From: Vibrio sp. J1-1
GTDB lineage: Bacteria; Pseudomonadota; Gammaproteobacteria; Enterobacterales; Vibrionaceae
Direction of reading: 5' to 3'
NCBI RefSeq assembly: GCF_021728395.1
Contig: NZ_JAKKCM010000001.1
Span: 553,979 to 617,978 of the forward strand
Length of the DNA: 64,000 nt
Shown: positions 16,911 through 25,173 of the stretch, one piece after another
Position numbering within the stretch: the first letter of the stretch is position 1
Layout of the letters: each line of letters opens with the position of its first letter
The notes under the pieces: model-generated
The model's database searches: none
The model's input: only the letters and a program-made list of their open reading frames with translations
What the model was told of the DNA's origin: nothing
Program-made: the position numbers and the translations under genes

Positions 16911-17936
16911 TTATCTTAGTAATAGTTTTCTTAGTGGTGAAGCCTCAATACCTTTGACCAGAAGTAATGTGGCGACAATAGTGGTTGAGTAAATAAAAAT
17001 ATCTTTAAACAAATCTTGTAGTTCGAGAATGCCCGCTACATTCATCATGATAATTACCACTAGTAGGTGGCTAACGTAGATCCCTAAGATGCTTGGCGAC
17101 CACTTGAGCACCCATGGCATATTGCCAAAATCAGGGTGAGCAAGTAGCCACATGAAAATACCAAGTGACCAAATAACTGTCCCAAATAAGAAATCATGAG
17201 TGTTAAAACCAACGTCGTACTGCATCAACTCATAAGCCTCTCCAAAGTGAAGTGCCACACCAATCACCATCAGGAGCAAGGCGTTACTGCTAGACCATTG
17301 CCATTGTTTTTCCCTAGCCAGATAACCAAGCACAACCAGTAACGTACTAAAGAAAGGGCCATTGCGAGTGAAAAAGGGAGAGGGCAGTTCAGTTAATGTG
17401 GAGTAGCTCCCTGCTAAAACACCATACACGTAAAGTAGTAAAGCGACGGGTAGTAGGAGTCGTGACTGTCCGGCTTTGACTAAAAAAGCAATCAGAGCCA
17501 CGGCTATCAAGAGCGCTGGCAGGAACCATAAATGTACTAACCCCCCTTCAAGTAAAGAGTTAATCGGGGATAACATCAGATAATCCCAGTAACCTTGTCG
17601 CTCTGCTAAGTAACCTGCTTTAGAGAGTGTTTGCCATTGGAAAGGCACCAACAAGCAAATCACACTCCACACGACCCAGATCCTGATTAACGGTTTCGAA
17701 TAATGTTTGACTGTTTCGAGTGGATTCGTGCTGAGCTTAGGTTGGATCAAATAGCCTGAAATAAGAAAAAACAGAGGAACCGCGAAACGAGCTATCTGAT
17801 TAAGGATGTAACCAACCCAGGGCACTTCATCCCATTGCCAGTAAGTAAGTGCCATTTGGCAGTGAAGACCAATGATCGCTAACATGGCGATAATTCGGGC
17901 AAATTCTAAACTGACTATTTTCTTTTTTGTTGTCAT
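16911..17936 (-). CDS. Acyltransferase-3 family membrane protein (WecH/OafA-like)
   Basis: A 341-residue protein with about ten transmembrane helices. The N-terminal SLEFARIIAMLAIIGLHCQ carries the conserved Arg and His (His25) of acyltransferase-3 enzymes, followed by FAVPLFFLISGYLI. The family transfers acetyl or other acyl groups to carbohydrate or peptidoglycan targets at the inner membrane. The length and lack of a C-terminal SGNH domain resemble E. coli WecH, but no polysaccharide genes are nearby, so the acceptor is unknown. It is transcribed alone; AAGGTAAG precedes the ATG. Confidence 0.85.
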   Translation of the reverse strand: MTTKKKIVSLEFARIIAMLAIIGLHCQMALTYWQWDEVPWVGYILNQIARFAVPLFFLISGYLIQPKLSTNPLETVKHYSKPLIRIWVVWSVICLLVPFQWQTLSKAGYLAERQGYWDYLMLSPINSLLEGGLVHLWFLPALLIAVALIAFLVKAGQSRLLLPVALLLYVYGVLAGSYSTLTELPSPFFTRNGPFFSTLLVVLGYLAREKQWQWSSSNALLLMVIGVALHFGEAYELMQYDVGFNTHDFLFGTVIWSLGIFMWLLAHPDFGNMPWVLKWSPSILGIYVSHLLVVIIMMNVAGILELQDLFKDIFIYSTTIVATLLLVKGIEASPLRKLLLR

Positions 17937-18185
17937 AAAATACTTACCTTAAAATGAAATTACTTAGATAAAGTAACAGGTTGCAATTAAATTTATGCGT
18001 AAAAAATCAACTCTTTCTCTCTTTGCTACAGGTACTGGCTAAGAATCAGACACGGTTCAAACTTCTTATTTTCATATCTATTTAGGAGCTCAATATACCG
18101 ATCGCTGTACTTGTTCTCGTCAATAATTGGTTAGACCAGAACACTAAAACTTGCATAAAAGAACGACCGTGCTAAAACTACTGTT

Positions 18186-18776
18186 ATGAAGAAAGGAAAA
18201 GTAACCAAAGAGTTTATTCTGCAGAGAGCCTTTGAGATTGCCAGTGAAGAGGGGCTAGAGAGCCTTACCATTGGTGAACTGGCCAAGCTGTGTGGGATGT
18301 CGAAAAGTGGCTTGTTTGCCCATTTTAACTCTAAGCTGAACTTGCAGCTCTCAGTACTAGAGCATGCGAATCAAGTGTTCACCTCTCGTGTGATCGAGCC
18401 TGTTCGGGAGCTAGGGGATGACCACCTGGAGAGAAAAATTCGTGGGTTGTTAGATTCCTGGATGACTTGGAACCACTCTTTTCAGGGTAGTTGTATGTTT
18501 CTTGATGCTTGGAACGATGCCGCAGCGGATGATTGTCCATTGCAAGCCGCATTGAGAAAGTCCATTAATACATGGCTGAGCTACTTAGAAATACAAATCG
18601 CGAAAGGAAAAGAAAATCGTGAGTTTTCAAGCGATTTAGACACCAAACAGGCAACCTTTGATTTGTATGGGCTGTATTTAAGCGCGCATGTATTTTATTC
18701 GATCAAAGGTGAGGCAGAGAGTCAGAAACTGTTCTGGCAAGGGATAGATAACTTGTTTGCACGTTGGAAGGCGTAA
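18186..18776 (+). CDS. TetR family transcriptional regulator
   Basis: A 196-residue regulator. The N-terminal TetR helix-turn-helix spans residues 10-60 (AFEIASEEGLESLTIGELAKL, MSKSGLFAHFNSKLNLQ), followed by an all-helical ligand domain of the TetR_C type. It lies 130 nt upstream of, and on the same strand as, an alpha/beta hydrolase, which is its probable partner or target. The ligand cannot be predicted. An AAGAAAGGAAA stretch overlaps the start codon region and the ribosome site is ordinary. Confidence 0.9.
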   Translation: MKKGKVTKEFILQRAFEIASEEGLESLTIGELAKLCGMSKSGLFAHFNSKLNLQLSVLEHANQVFTSRVIEPVRELGDDHLERKIRGLLDSWMTWNHSFQGSCMFLDAWNDAAADDCPLQAALRKSINTWLSYLEIQIAKGKENREFSSDLDTKQATFDLYGLYLSAHVFYSIKGEAESQKLFWQGIDNLFARWKA

Positions 18777-18906
18777 GTATCCTGTTTCAATTCATTTAAA
18801 ACACAAACCCATTAAACATTTAGAGAGGGCGACTGAGTTCGCTTTTTCTTATCAGTATAAAAAGCACGACCGTTCTATTTTTTATGCTGCTAGTAAAGGA
18901 AAAATC

Positions 18907-19764
18907 ATGAGTGATAAAATTTACTTTAACACCTCGCAGCGTTTTAGCGTCAAACGAAGCTTGGTTAATATCAGTACCCGTCTGCACCACACACTGGCAC
19001 CTTCACACGCTAAAAGCACTGCAAGAAAGCTTCTTCTGACGCCTGTACGTACTAAACCTAAAAATGAGCAGCCGAAAGGGCTGGTAAAAGGGGAGATCCA
19101 AGGCTTTGATGGTGTGATTAAAACCTATTCTCTTGGCTCTGGTCCTGTTTGGGTTCTGACTCACGGTTGGTCTGGGACTGCGAGCCAGTTTTTTCCTTTG
19201 ATGGAACACATTGCCGCGAAAGGGTTTACCGCACTGGCTTATGATCATCCAGCTCACGGTGAGAGTGAAGGTCAGTACGGCCACATTCCTGGGTTTATTC
19301 GAGGTTTGGAGGATGTGTTGGATTCAGTTGGAGAGATATCAGGTTTGATCGGGCACAGCATGGGGACGGCCTCTGCGCTTGAATGCCGACACAGCAAATT
19401 AGAGAACAAACCACTATTGCTTATCGCTCCCGTTCTAAACTATGTAGAAAATTTGTTTGGCAGTATTGCGCGTTCGGGCTATTCCATGAAACTGTTCAAT
19501 GCGGTGGTATCCGAAGTAGAAGCGCAGTTTGATTACCCGTTACAGTCGATTGACCCGCTTAAACGCCTTTCTGAGCGTGAGTCGGTGACTATTATTGTTC
19601 ACGATGAGCAAGACAAGTTCACTAAGCACAGTATCTCAGCGAAAGCGGCAGAGGATATCGCTAATGTTGAGTTGGTCACCACTCAGGGACAAGGCCATGG
19701 TCGAGTCATGAAGTGTAAGCAAGTATTCCAAAGCTTTGACCGCTTAATCGAATCTATAGCGTAG
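18907..19764 (+). CDS. Alpha/beta hydrolase family protein
   Basis: A 285-residue serine hydrolase. HGWSG at 86-90 forms the oxyanion-hole region and Ser151 sits in the nucleophile elbow GHSMGTA. A late Asp in VHDEQDKF and a His in GQGHGRV complete the triad. The N-terminal 55 residues are basic and unlike the core. The substrate is unknown; esterase or thioesterase activity is the general expectation. The ATG at 18907 has AAAGGAAAAA upstream; the frame is open back to 18757 but that part overlaps the TetR gene. Coexpression with the TetR gene is likely. Confidence 0.85.
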   Translation: MSDKIYFNTSQRFSVKRSLVNISTRLHHTLAPSHAKSTARKLLLTPVRTKPKNEQPKGLVKGEIQGFDGVIKTYSLGSGPVWVLTHGWSGTASQFFPLMEHIAAKGFTALAYDHPAHGESEGQYGHIPGFIRGLEDVLDSVGEISGLIGHSMGTASALECRHSKLENKPLLLIAPVLNYVENLFGSIARSGYSMKLFNAVVSEVEAQFDYPLQSIDPLKRLSERESVTIIVHDEQDKFTKHSISAKAAEDIANVELVTTQGQGHGRVMKCKQVFQSFDRLIESIA

Positions 19765-19778
19765 CGATTTTATAAAAA

Positions 19779-19815
19779 TAAAGGACAAGGAAGCGAGTGA
19801 TGTCCTTGTCCTTTA
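19779..19815 (+). terminator. Intrinsic terminator after the alpha/beta hydrolase gene
   Basis: Perfect 10-bp stem AAGGACAAGG/CCTTGTCCTT (19781-19790 and 19804-19813) with a 13-nt loop, 16 nt after the stop. Only a short T run follows. Confidence 0.7.
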
Positions 19816-19855
19816 AATCTTGCTGATGGATTATTTTCGCAGACGGTAACGCTGA

Positions 19856-22405
19856 TTAGTTACAGTTCGCTGTGCCTACTTCTTTCCAAACACCCCATTC
19901 GCCAGACTTCGTTGGGTCGTCACCGAGAGTCCACCACTTCGCTTCCCAAGTACTGCCAGCATGCGTCACTTGGTCACCAACTGTGTAAACCGTACCTGCA
20001 TCCCAAGCGTTATCACATGCGCCCGTATTTGGATCTGTGATGTGCTGTGCAACCACTACGGTCGCATTTGCTGTCGAGGATGCTTCACCGTCACTCACAC
20101 TCACGGTGAAGTTTAGGCTCGTATCTTTTGAGTACTCGGCCGCGGTAAATGTCACTTTAGCCCCGCTGATTGTTGCCGCAACTCCTTGCGGTAGCGTCCA
20201 GTTGAACGTTAGTGTGTCATTGTCGGCATCACTAGACGCCGATGCATCGATCACCACAATATCACCCGCATTAGCAGTTGCTGGCACTGAGATTTGTGCC
20301 ACTGGCGCGGTGTTTTTAGGTGGTTCGATAACGCCCGCGGGTTTCACTGTGACCACAACAAGATCTGAAGTACTTAGACCTTCGTTATCGGTCACGGTGA
20401 GTTTGAACGTCAGTTGCTCTTCTGTGGTTACTTCTGCTACATCGAAGCTTGCATTTGCGCTGTTTGCACTAGTGAGTACTACCGCTGTACCTGATATTTG
20501 CTCCCAAGTGTAGCTTGCGATCGTACCGTCAGAGTCGGTGGATTGGCTGCCATCTAGCATCACGGTTGCAGGGCCTATTACTGATTGATCTGCGCCAGCG
20601 GTTGCTTTTGGTGCAAGGTTCGGCTGCTCAACAACCGCCCCGGACATACCTTCGTGCATAGCATTTAAGATATCGCCGTTATCCGCGTCAATCTCCCAAG
20701 AGAATAAGCCAGCAAGGCCAAGCGTTTTAGCGTAGTTACCTTTTGCTAGTACGGAACGGTGGTCATCAAAAGTGATTAATTCACCCGTTGAACGGTTCCA
20801 CACCCACGGCGCTTCTGCCTGATCGTCGTAGCCGTATTCAAAGCCGTTGATCCCAGGGTTATTTGCTCCCAGCATGAATGATTTAATGCCTTTGTAATCG
20901 ATAACGCCAGCTTCCCAGACACCTTGTGTGGTGCTGCCTTTTAGTTTGCCTGTTGCTGTACCAGTCATTGGGTCATTTGGATCGGTTAGGGTGTCCGGTG
21001 TTACCCCTTCCCAGCCACGACCATACATGGCGGTGCCTAGTACGAGTTTGTTGGCAGGTACGCCTTGGGCGAGAAGTAGCTGAATACCGTTGTCGGCCGT
21101 ATATGCAGGTCCTTTGAATGGTTCGCCGTTTTCATCAACACCACTGCCATCACACTGACCAGGGCGCATGAACGAACCGCAGTAAAGGGCGGTCTGATGC
21201 CCCGGGACGTTATTCCAGCCGCCGTAGAAGTCATAGGTCATGGCGAAAATGTAATCCATGTATTGAACCGCATCTGCGTAGTCAACGTCTTCGATCTTAT
21301 CGTAACCAACACCAATTGCTGAGGTTAGCTCGTACGTACGATCGGTCTCTGCCTCTAGCTCATCCAGCATTACACGTAGTTCTCGCATCAAAGCAACATA
21401 AGCCGGACCATCGTTGATAGGGTCACCCCGGTCAGCCGCCGCACCGCCACCACCAGGGAATTCCCAGTCGATATCCACACCATCGTAGAATTTCCACGTT
21501 TTGAGGAAGTTTTTAACTGAGGCAACAAAGGTATCTCGATTGGCTTTGTCGACGAAATCAAAGAATGGGTCAGACAGGGTCCAACCACCAATCGATGGGA
21601 TTATTTTAAGATCAGGGTTACGCTGTTTTAACGCCATCAGCATTGCGTAGTTACCTTTAATCGGCGTGCTGTATTCGTGACCTGCTTGAGGGAAGCTCTT
21701 TTGATATGCTGCCCAAGGGTCATGGATAACCACTTCATAATCAGGTACGCCGCTACAGGCGGTTTGCAATGCATTAAAGCTATTGCCGCCAACTGATTTT
21801 ACTGACTCATTTGGACCACAAATTGGGATGAAGCCATAAAGGATGTGAGTCAGGTTGTCTGCAGGAATATTGTCGACGGTGTAATCACGGCCATAAATGC
21901 CCCACTCAACAAAGTAAGTCCCCATCACCACGCTAGGGTCTGTGTTGTACGATTTGTTGTTTGGATCAACATTCATCGTAAGCGGTTTTAAGTGAGAGCC
22001 GTCAGTGTCAGCGATGGTAATTTCAACAGGAGCACTCTTCGCACAACCTGTTGCATCACATGCTTCGACTTCCATCTGGTATAAGCCGCCTTGACCATAT
22101 TCGAACTCGGCGGTGGTTTGGCTACCGATAATTGAGCCAGTGGCGACTTGGATACCATCGAAATAAATGTTGTAAGTGTCGCCAGTTGAGCCACTCCACT
22201 GGTTGAATTTTACAGTAATTTTTGCCTGGTCATGGTAAGTCACCATGCTGTGGTAACCAGACGTGGTTTCCATGGCCAGTTCAATTTTAGAAAACTGAAG
22301 GTTGTTGGAACCATATAGATCAATACTTGGTGCCGTCGGAGCGGCGACTGTCGCTCCTGAAAGTGCGAAAGCAATTCCTGCTGCACATAGGTTAAATCGA
22401 ATCAT
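19856..22405 (-). CDS. chiA: Secreted GH18 chitinase A
   Basis: An 849-residue exported endochitinase. Signal peptide at residues 1-21 (ends GATVAA). An N-terminal chitinase Ig-like domain (about 22-135) precedes the GH18 catalytic barrel (about 158-590). The motif DGVDIDWEF places the catalytic acid at Glu315, the same number as in V. harveyi chitinase A. Two PKD-like repeats follow (about 600-690 and 700-790, PKATAGADQSV and APVAQISVPA). A C-terminal carbohydrate-binding module of the 5/12 type (800-849) carries the exposed tryptophans AKWWTLGDDP. It hydrolyses chitin outside the cell and feeds the GlcNAc pathway that includes nagB. Confidence 0.96.
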   Translation of the reverse strand: MIRFNLCAAGIAFALSGATVAAPTAPSIDLYGSNNLQFSKIELAMETTSGYHSMVTYHDQAKITVKFNQWSGSTGDTYNIYFDGIQVATGSIIGSQTTAEFEYGQGGLYQMEVEACDATGCAKSAPVEITIADTDGSHLKPLTMNVDPNNKSYNTDPSVVMGTYFVEWGIYGRDYTVDNIPADNLTHILYGFIPICGPNESVKSVGGNSFNALQTACSGVPDYEVVIHDPWAAYQKSFPQAGHEYSTPIKGNYAMLMALKQRNPDLKIIPSIGGWTLSDPFFDFVDKANRDTFVASVKNFLKTWKFYDGVDIDWEFPGGGGAAADRGDPINDGPAYVALMRELRVMLDELEAETDRTYELTSAIGVGYDKIEDVDYADAVQYMDYIFAMTYDFYGGWNNVPGHQTALYCGSFMRPGQCDGSGVDENGEPFKGPAYTADNGIQLLLAQGVPANKLVLGTAMYGRGWEGVTPDTLTDPNDPMTGTATGKLKGSTTQGVWEAGVIDYKGIKSFMLGANNPGINGFEYGYDDQAEAPWVWNRSTGELITFDDHRSVLAKGNYAKTLGLAGLFSWEIDADNGDILNAMHEGMSGAVVEQPNLAPKATAGADQSVIGPATVMLDGSQSTDSDGTIASYTWEQISGTAVVLTSANSANASFDVAEVTTEEQLTFKLTVTDNEGLSTSDLVVVTVKPAGVIEPPKNTAPVAQISVPATANAGDIVVIDASASSDADNDTLTFNWTLPQGVAATISGAKVTFTAAEYSKDTSLNFTVSVSDGEASSTANATVVVAQHITDPNTGACDNAWDAGTVYTVGDQVTHAGSTWEAKWWTLGDDPTKSGEWGVWKEVGTANCN

Positions 22406-22922
22406 AACGTCTCTCTATCCTTAGATTCATGTTCTATCACAAACATAATCTGCTCTTGCGCCAAAGTTCACTACCACGTGCAAAAGCATCACGCACAGCA
22501 TTTCAGAGAGTTTTTTTTCGTCAAAAAAAATTACAGCGGTTTTCGAGTCACTTGAGAGAAGTGATATAAAACGCACTTGCTGTTGCACGGGAAATACAAT
22601 CTTGAGTCAATAATCTAAAAATATTCTGCACGAGAAGTATTTATCGTTTACGCACTTAAAGATGAATCTAAATGAACTTATTTATTTGTCTGAATATGAA
22701 GGGAACTAGTGCAGCAAGGGGCTTTAAGAGAGTGTGGAGTCAGGTTCAAAGTCGTCAAATTGTCATGCCTAAATAATCACCAGTTTTGACGTGCTATGCA
22801 TGGTGAGAAAACCTGATCACGCACCTATTTGTCATTGATGTTTAAATTAGAAGGTTTTATGGGCTTGAGTCGTGGGGGAAAACAGGGTAAAAAAGGTCAG
22901 ATTTTTAATGAGGGAACTGATA
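22406..22922. other. Long intergenic region between chiA and ppnP
   Basis: About 515 nt holding divergent promoters. It is A/T-rich, with a T8/A8 pair of tracts around 22511-22531 (forming a possible TTTTTTTT-N4-AAAAAAAA stem). The chiA leader presumably starts here. No riboswitch, Fis or CRP site of full consensus was identified, and no small gene with a good ribosome site was found. Confidence 0.4.
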
Positions 22923-23207
22923 ATGAGTATCAAGGAAAACAGCTATTTTGCAGGCGGTGTGAAGTCACTAGGTTTTAGTCAACACGAGCAAGAAGTGAGT
23001 GTCGGTGTGATGCTTCCGGGAGAGTATACGTTTGGCACACAAGCTCCAGAGCGAATGACTGTAGTAAAAGGTGCCCTTATTGTTAAACGTGTAGGCGAAA
23101 CGGACTGGACAACATACAACAGCGGTGAGTCTTTCGACGTTGAAGGCAACTCATCGTTTGAACTGCAAGTTAAAGATGCAACGGCGTACTTGTGTGAATA
23201 TCTATAA
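22923..23207 (+). CDS. ppnP: Pyrimidine/purine nucleoside phosphorylase PpnP
   Basis: A 94-residue single-domain cupin, identical in length to E. coli PpnP (YaiE). It phosphorolyses a broad set of nucleosides to the base and ribose-1-phosphate. Characteristic segments are YFAGGVKSLGF near the N-terminus, SVGVMLPGEYTFGTQAPERMTV in the middle and DATAYLCEYL at the C-terminus. The ATG at 22923 has GAGGGAACTG upstream; an open frame to 22872 is not family-like. It is monocistronic with a strong terminator. Confidence 0.93.
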   Translation: MSIKENSYFAGGVKSLGFSQHEQEVSVGVMLPGEYTFGTQAPERMTVVKGALIVKRVGETDWTTYNSGESFDVEGNSSFELQVKDATAYLCEYL

Positions 23208-23230
23208 AACACCGTCGTAAATCGTGAATT

Positions 23231-23256
23231 GAAGCCACCTTCGGGTGGCTTTTTTG
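23231..23256 (+). terminator. Intrinsic terminator after ppnP
   Basis: AGCCACC/GGTGGCT stem (23233-23239 and 23244-23250) closed by a TTCG tetraloop and followed by T5, 25 nt after the stop. Confidence 0.9.
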
Positions 23257-23298
23257 TGTGTATACTTATTGTGTACTCATCAATCCAAGGAGGAACTG

Positions 23299-23583
23299 AT
23301 GTCAGTACAACGCAAACACACCGATCTCCCTCCTCGTTACGAGGTAAAGGATTTTACCACAGAGCAAAGGCAGCGCTTCACTGCGGTGGCGAACGCTGCA
23401 CAAAAGCGGCGAGACTCATACAAACGAGCACTAGAGAAAGACCTGGTGGTTAAATTGAGTCAACAAGCTTTCAAACCTAACAATACCTCGCAACAAGGAA
23501 AGCCCAGACGAGCAAGCCAAGTAATCTGGTTGCTGGTTATTCTGTTCGTTGGTTTATGGGCGATGTATAGGTTTGCTTATTAG
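23299..23583 (+). CDS. Small tail-anchored membrane protein of unknown function
   Basis: A 94-residue protein, not recognised. The first 70 residues are hydrophilic and basic (RQRFTAVANAAQKRRDSYKRAL). The last 20 form one hydrophobic helix (IWLLVILFVGLWAMYRFAY), so it is likely anchored in the inner membrane by its C-terminus with the body in the cytoplasm. AAGGAGGAACTG is a near-perfect ribosome site for the ATG at 23299; the longer frame from 23245 starts inside the ppnP terminator. It is convergent with a diguanylate cyclase gene. Confidence 0.75.
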   Translation: MSVQRKHTDLPPRYEVKDFTTEQRQRFTAVANAAQKRRDSYKRALEKDLVVKLSQQAFKPNNTSQQGKPRRASQVIWLLVILFVGLWAMYRFAY

Positions 23584-23609
23584 TGTCTTATGAGCATTCG
23601 CTCGCCGAT

Positions 23610-24767
23610 CTAAAAAGCCTCTCCAACTTCTTGTTGAATTAATGGTTGGCGGTTCAACTCTTCTGCCTGCGTGCAATGCTCATAATACGCGTACTGATTC
23701 TTTCCGGTCTGTTTTGCCACATACATGGCCTTGTCTGCACATCGAATCAGCTCAGATAAGTCGTTTGCATCTTGTTGATAAATTGCCACTCCAACACTCA
23801 TCGTAATTTTATTAATGAGGTCGTAATCTAGAGAGCGGTTTGAGAATACATTAACAATGCGTTTTAACACTTCGTCCAAACTTTCTTTGTTAGGCACATC
23901 GTATAGTAGCAGGACAAATTCATCACCGGCAAACCGAGCGATAGAATAATCATTCTTCGGGGGAGTGTGGGCAGCTAAGCGAGCGCTCTCTTTCAATCGA
24001 GATGCAAATGTCTTTAGAACGTGATCACCAACGTCATGGCCGTAGTTGTCATTGATGAGTTTAAAATTGTCGAGATCAAGAAAGATAACGGCGGTTAAAC
24101 CTTTGGTGTTAAAACGATTGATTTCATTCAGTTTCTGCCTTGCCCAAGTTTCAAAGCTCCAGCGGTTCGCCAAACTGGTGAGTTGGTCAAAATAGGCCAG
24201 CTCTTCAATGCCTTCTCGATAGAGGACCTGAATGTAATTCAGAACTTTGGCGTAGTAATAAGAAAATGTATGACATACAAAGCTAATTGCAATCAACGTC
24301 AACATAAACCGGTATTCAATCATGGGAGTCGCGGTTGGTAATCTATCCAGAAAAGCGATGCCGAAGAAAATAGAAAGTATGTAAGTGCAGCTAAAGAGAA
24401 GTCCAACTTTAAACTCGTTGATGAGAATGAGTGTCGCGACGATCGGATACAGCCACAAAAGTTTCCCTGAAGGCGCATCATTAAAAAGCAGTAACAACAA
24501 ACCTTCTAGCATGATCACGGCGCTTAATAATAGATCGGCATACTGGTGGTGTTTTTGTACTTTTATCATGTAGCAAATCGTAAAGCAGGCCGTTGCAGAT
24601 AAAGAATGAAGCAGACACAGCCCCCAGTGCTGTTCAAATGATTGAACAATCGCACCATAGATTAGGCAAGTGGCAGCGATGCTAGAACATATAAAAACAA
24701 TCTTCTTTTTCCTCGTTGCACGTATATCCGCCATCTCTTCTAAGCGTGCCCCTGCCAATGTCGACAT
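23610..24767 (-). CDS. Membrane-bound diguanylate cyclase (GGDEF domain)
   Basis: A 385-residue protein. The N-terminal half (about residues 22-190) contains five to six transmembrane helices without a recognised sensor family. A GGDEF domain occupies about 205-370: LTSLANRWSFE, DLDNFKLINDNYGHDVGD and RFAGDEFVLLL. The active-site motif is AGDEF, which is still compatible with cyclic di-GMP synthesis. The product-inhibition RxxD motif is not present at the usual spacing, because the preceding residues read KNDYSIARF. It should therefore lack I-site feedback. The signal is unknown. Confidence 0.9.
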   Translation of the reverse strand: MSTLAGARLEEMADIRATRKKKIVFICSSIAATCLIYGAIVQSFEQHWGLCLLHSLSATACFTICYMIKVQKHHQYADLLLSAVIMLEGLLLLLFNDAPSGKLLWLYPIVATLILINEFKVGLLFSCTYILSIFFGIAFLDRLPTATPMIEYRFMLTLIAISFVCHTFSYYYAKVLNYIQVLYREGIEELAYFDQLTSLANRWSFETWARQKLNEINRFNTKGLTAVIFLDLDNFKLINDNYGHDVGDHVLKTFASRLKESARLAAHTPPKNDYSIARFAGDEFVLLLYDVPNKESLDEVLKRIVNVFSNRSLDYDLINKITMSVGVAIYQQDANDLSELIRCADKAMYVAKQTGKNQYAYYEHCTQAEELNRQPLIQQEVGEAF

Positions 24768-25036
24768 CTTGTATCCCTATTTAATAGTTTTACCTCTATT
24801 CTAGTTGTTAACTGAGCGCTAGATAGAATAAAACTTCGGCTATCTGTGAAGTAAATCATTTTGAATATGACGATGAGTAATTGAATTGTCGTGAAATTTT
24901 TTAGAAGACGATGATGTCTAGCGTTGGTCGTACGCTTCTCTTCTATTGTTTTTTGTATACGTAGAGAAAGTGCCTTTCATATCGTCAATGAGTGCCCGTG
25001 AGATAAGGAAAAAATTACTCTGTTCGACGAAATTTT

Positions 25037-25152
25037 GTTGCTGTTGTGACCGAGATGCGAATAAAATTTGCGCATAGCAACTTTTCGCCCATTTCAAGTA
25101 TGAATGGCTATTTTCTTAAACTGCTTCACAGTTTCCTGTGAAGCAGTTTTTC
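25037..25152 (+). ncRNA. Candidate structured leader or short RNA ending in a terminator, upstream of the MATE gene
   Basis: Two elements in tandem. First, CGCATAGCAAC (25071-25081) can pair with ATGCG (25055-25059) and GTTGCT (25037-25042), giving a bulged hairpin. Second, AACTGCTTCACA/TGTGAAGCAGTT (25119-25130 and 25137-25148) forms a perfect 12-bp hairpin followed by T4, ending about 22 nt before the MATE start. No plus-strand gene lies upstream, so the terminator must act on a leader or a small RNA. Known riboswitch classes were not recognised. The RNA character is inferred. Confidence 0.45.
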
Positions 25153-25153
25153 A
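25119..25153 (+). terminator. Intrinsic terminator located just before the MATE gene start
   Basis: A perfect 12-bp stem with a 6-nt loop and a following TTTTTC on the plus strand. The minus-strand exit lacks a comparable T tract. Its position ahead of a coding start suggests attenuation. Confidence 0.75.
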
Positions 25154-25173
25154 TTGTGTGAAGGTTTACAACT

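Larger units (their letters stand above)
24768..25173. other. Divergent intergenic region upstream of the MATE gene
   Basis: About 405 nt. The half next to the MATE gene holds a probable structured leader (25037-25081) and an intrinsic terminator (25119-25152), annotated separately. The left half contains the diguanylate cyclase promoter region and shows nothing else recognisable. Confidence 0.45.

Noticed and set aside
20037-20513. 158-residue reading opposite chiA
   Set aside because: It is antisense to the PKD and binding-domain region of a clear chitinase and has no ribosome site.
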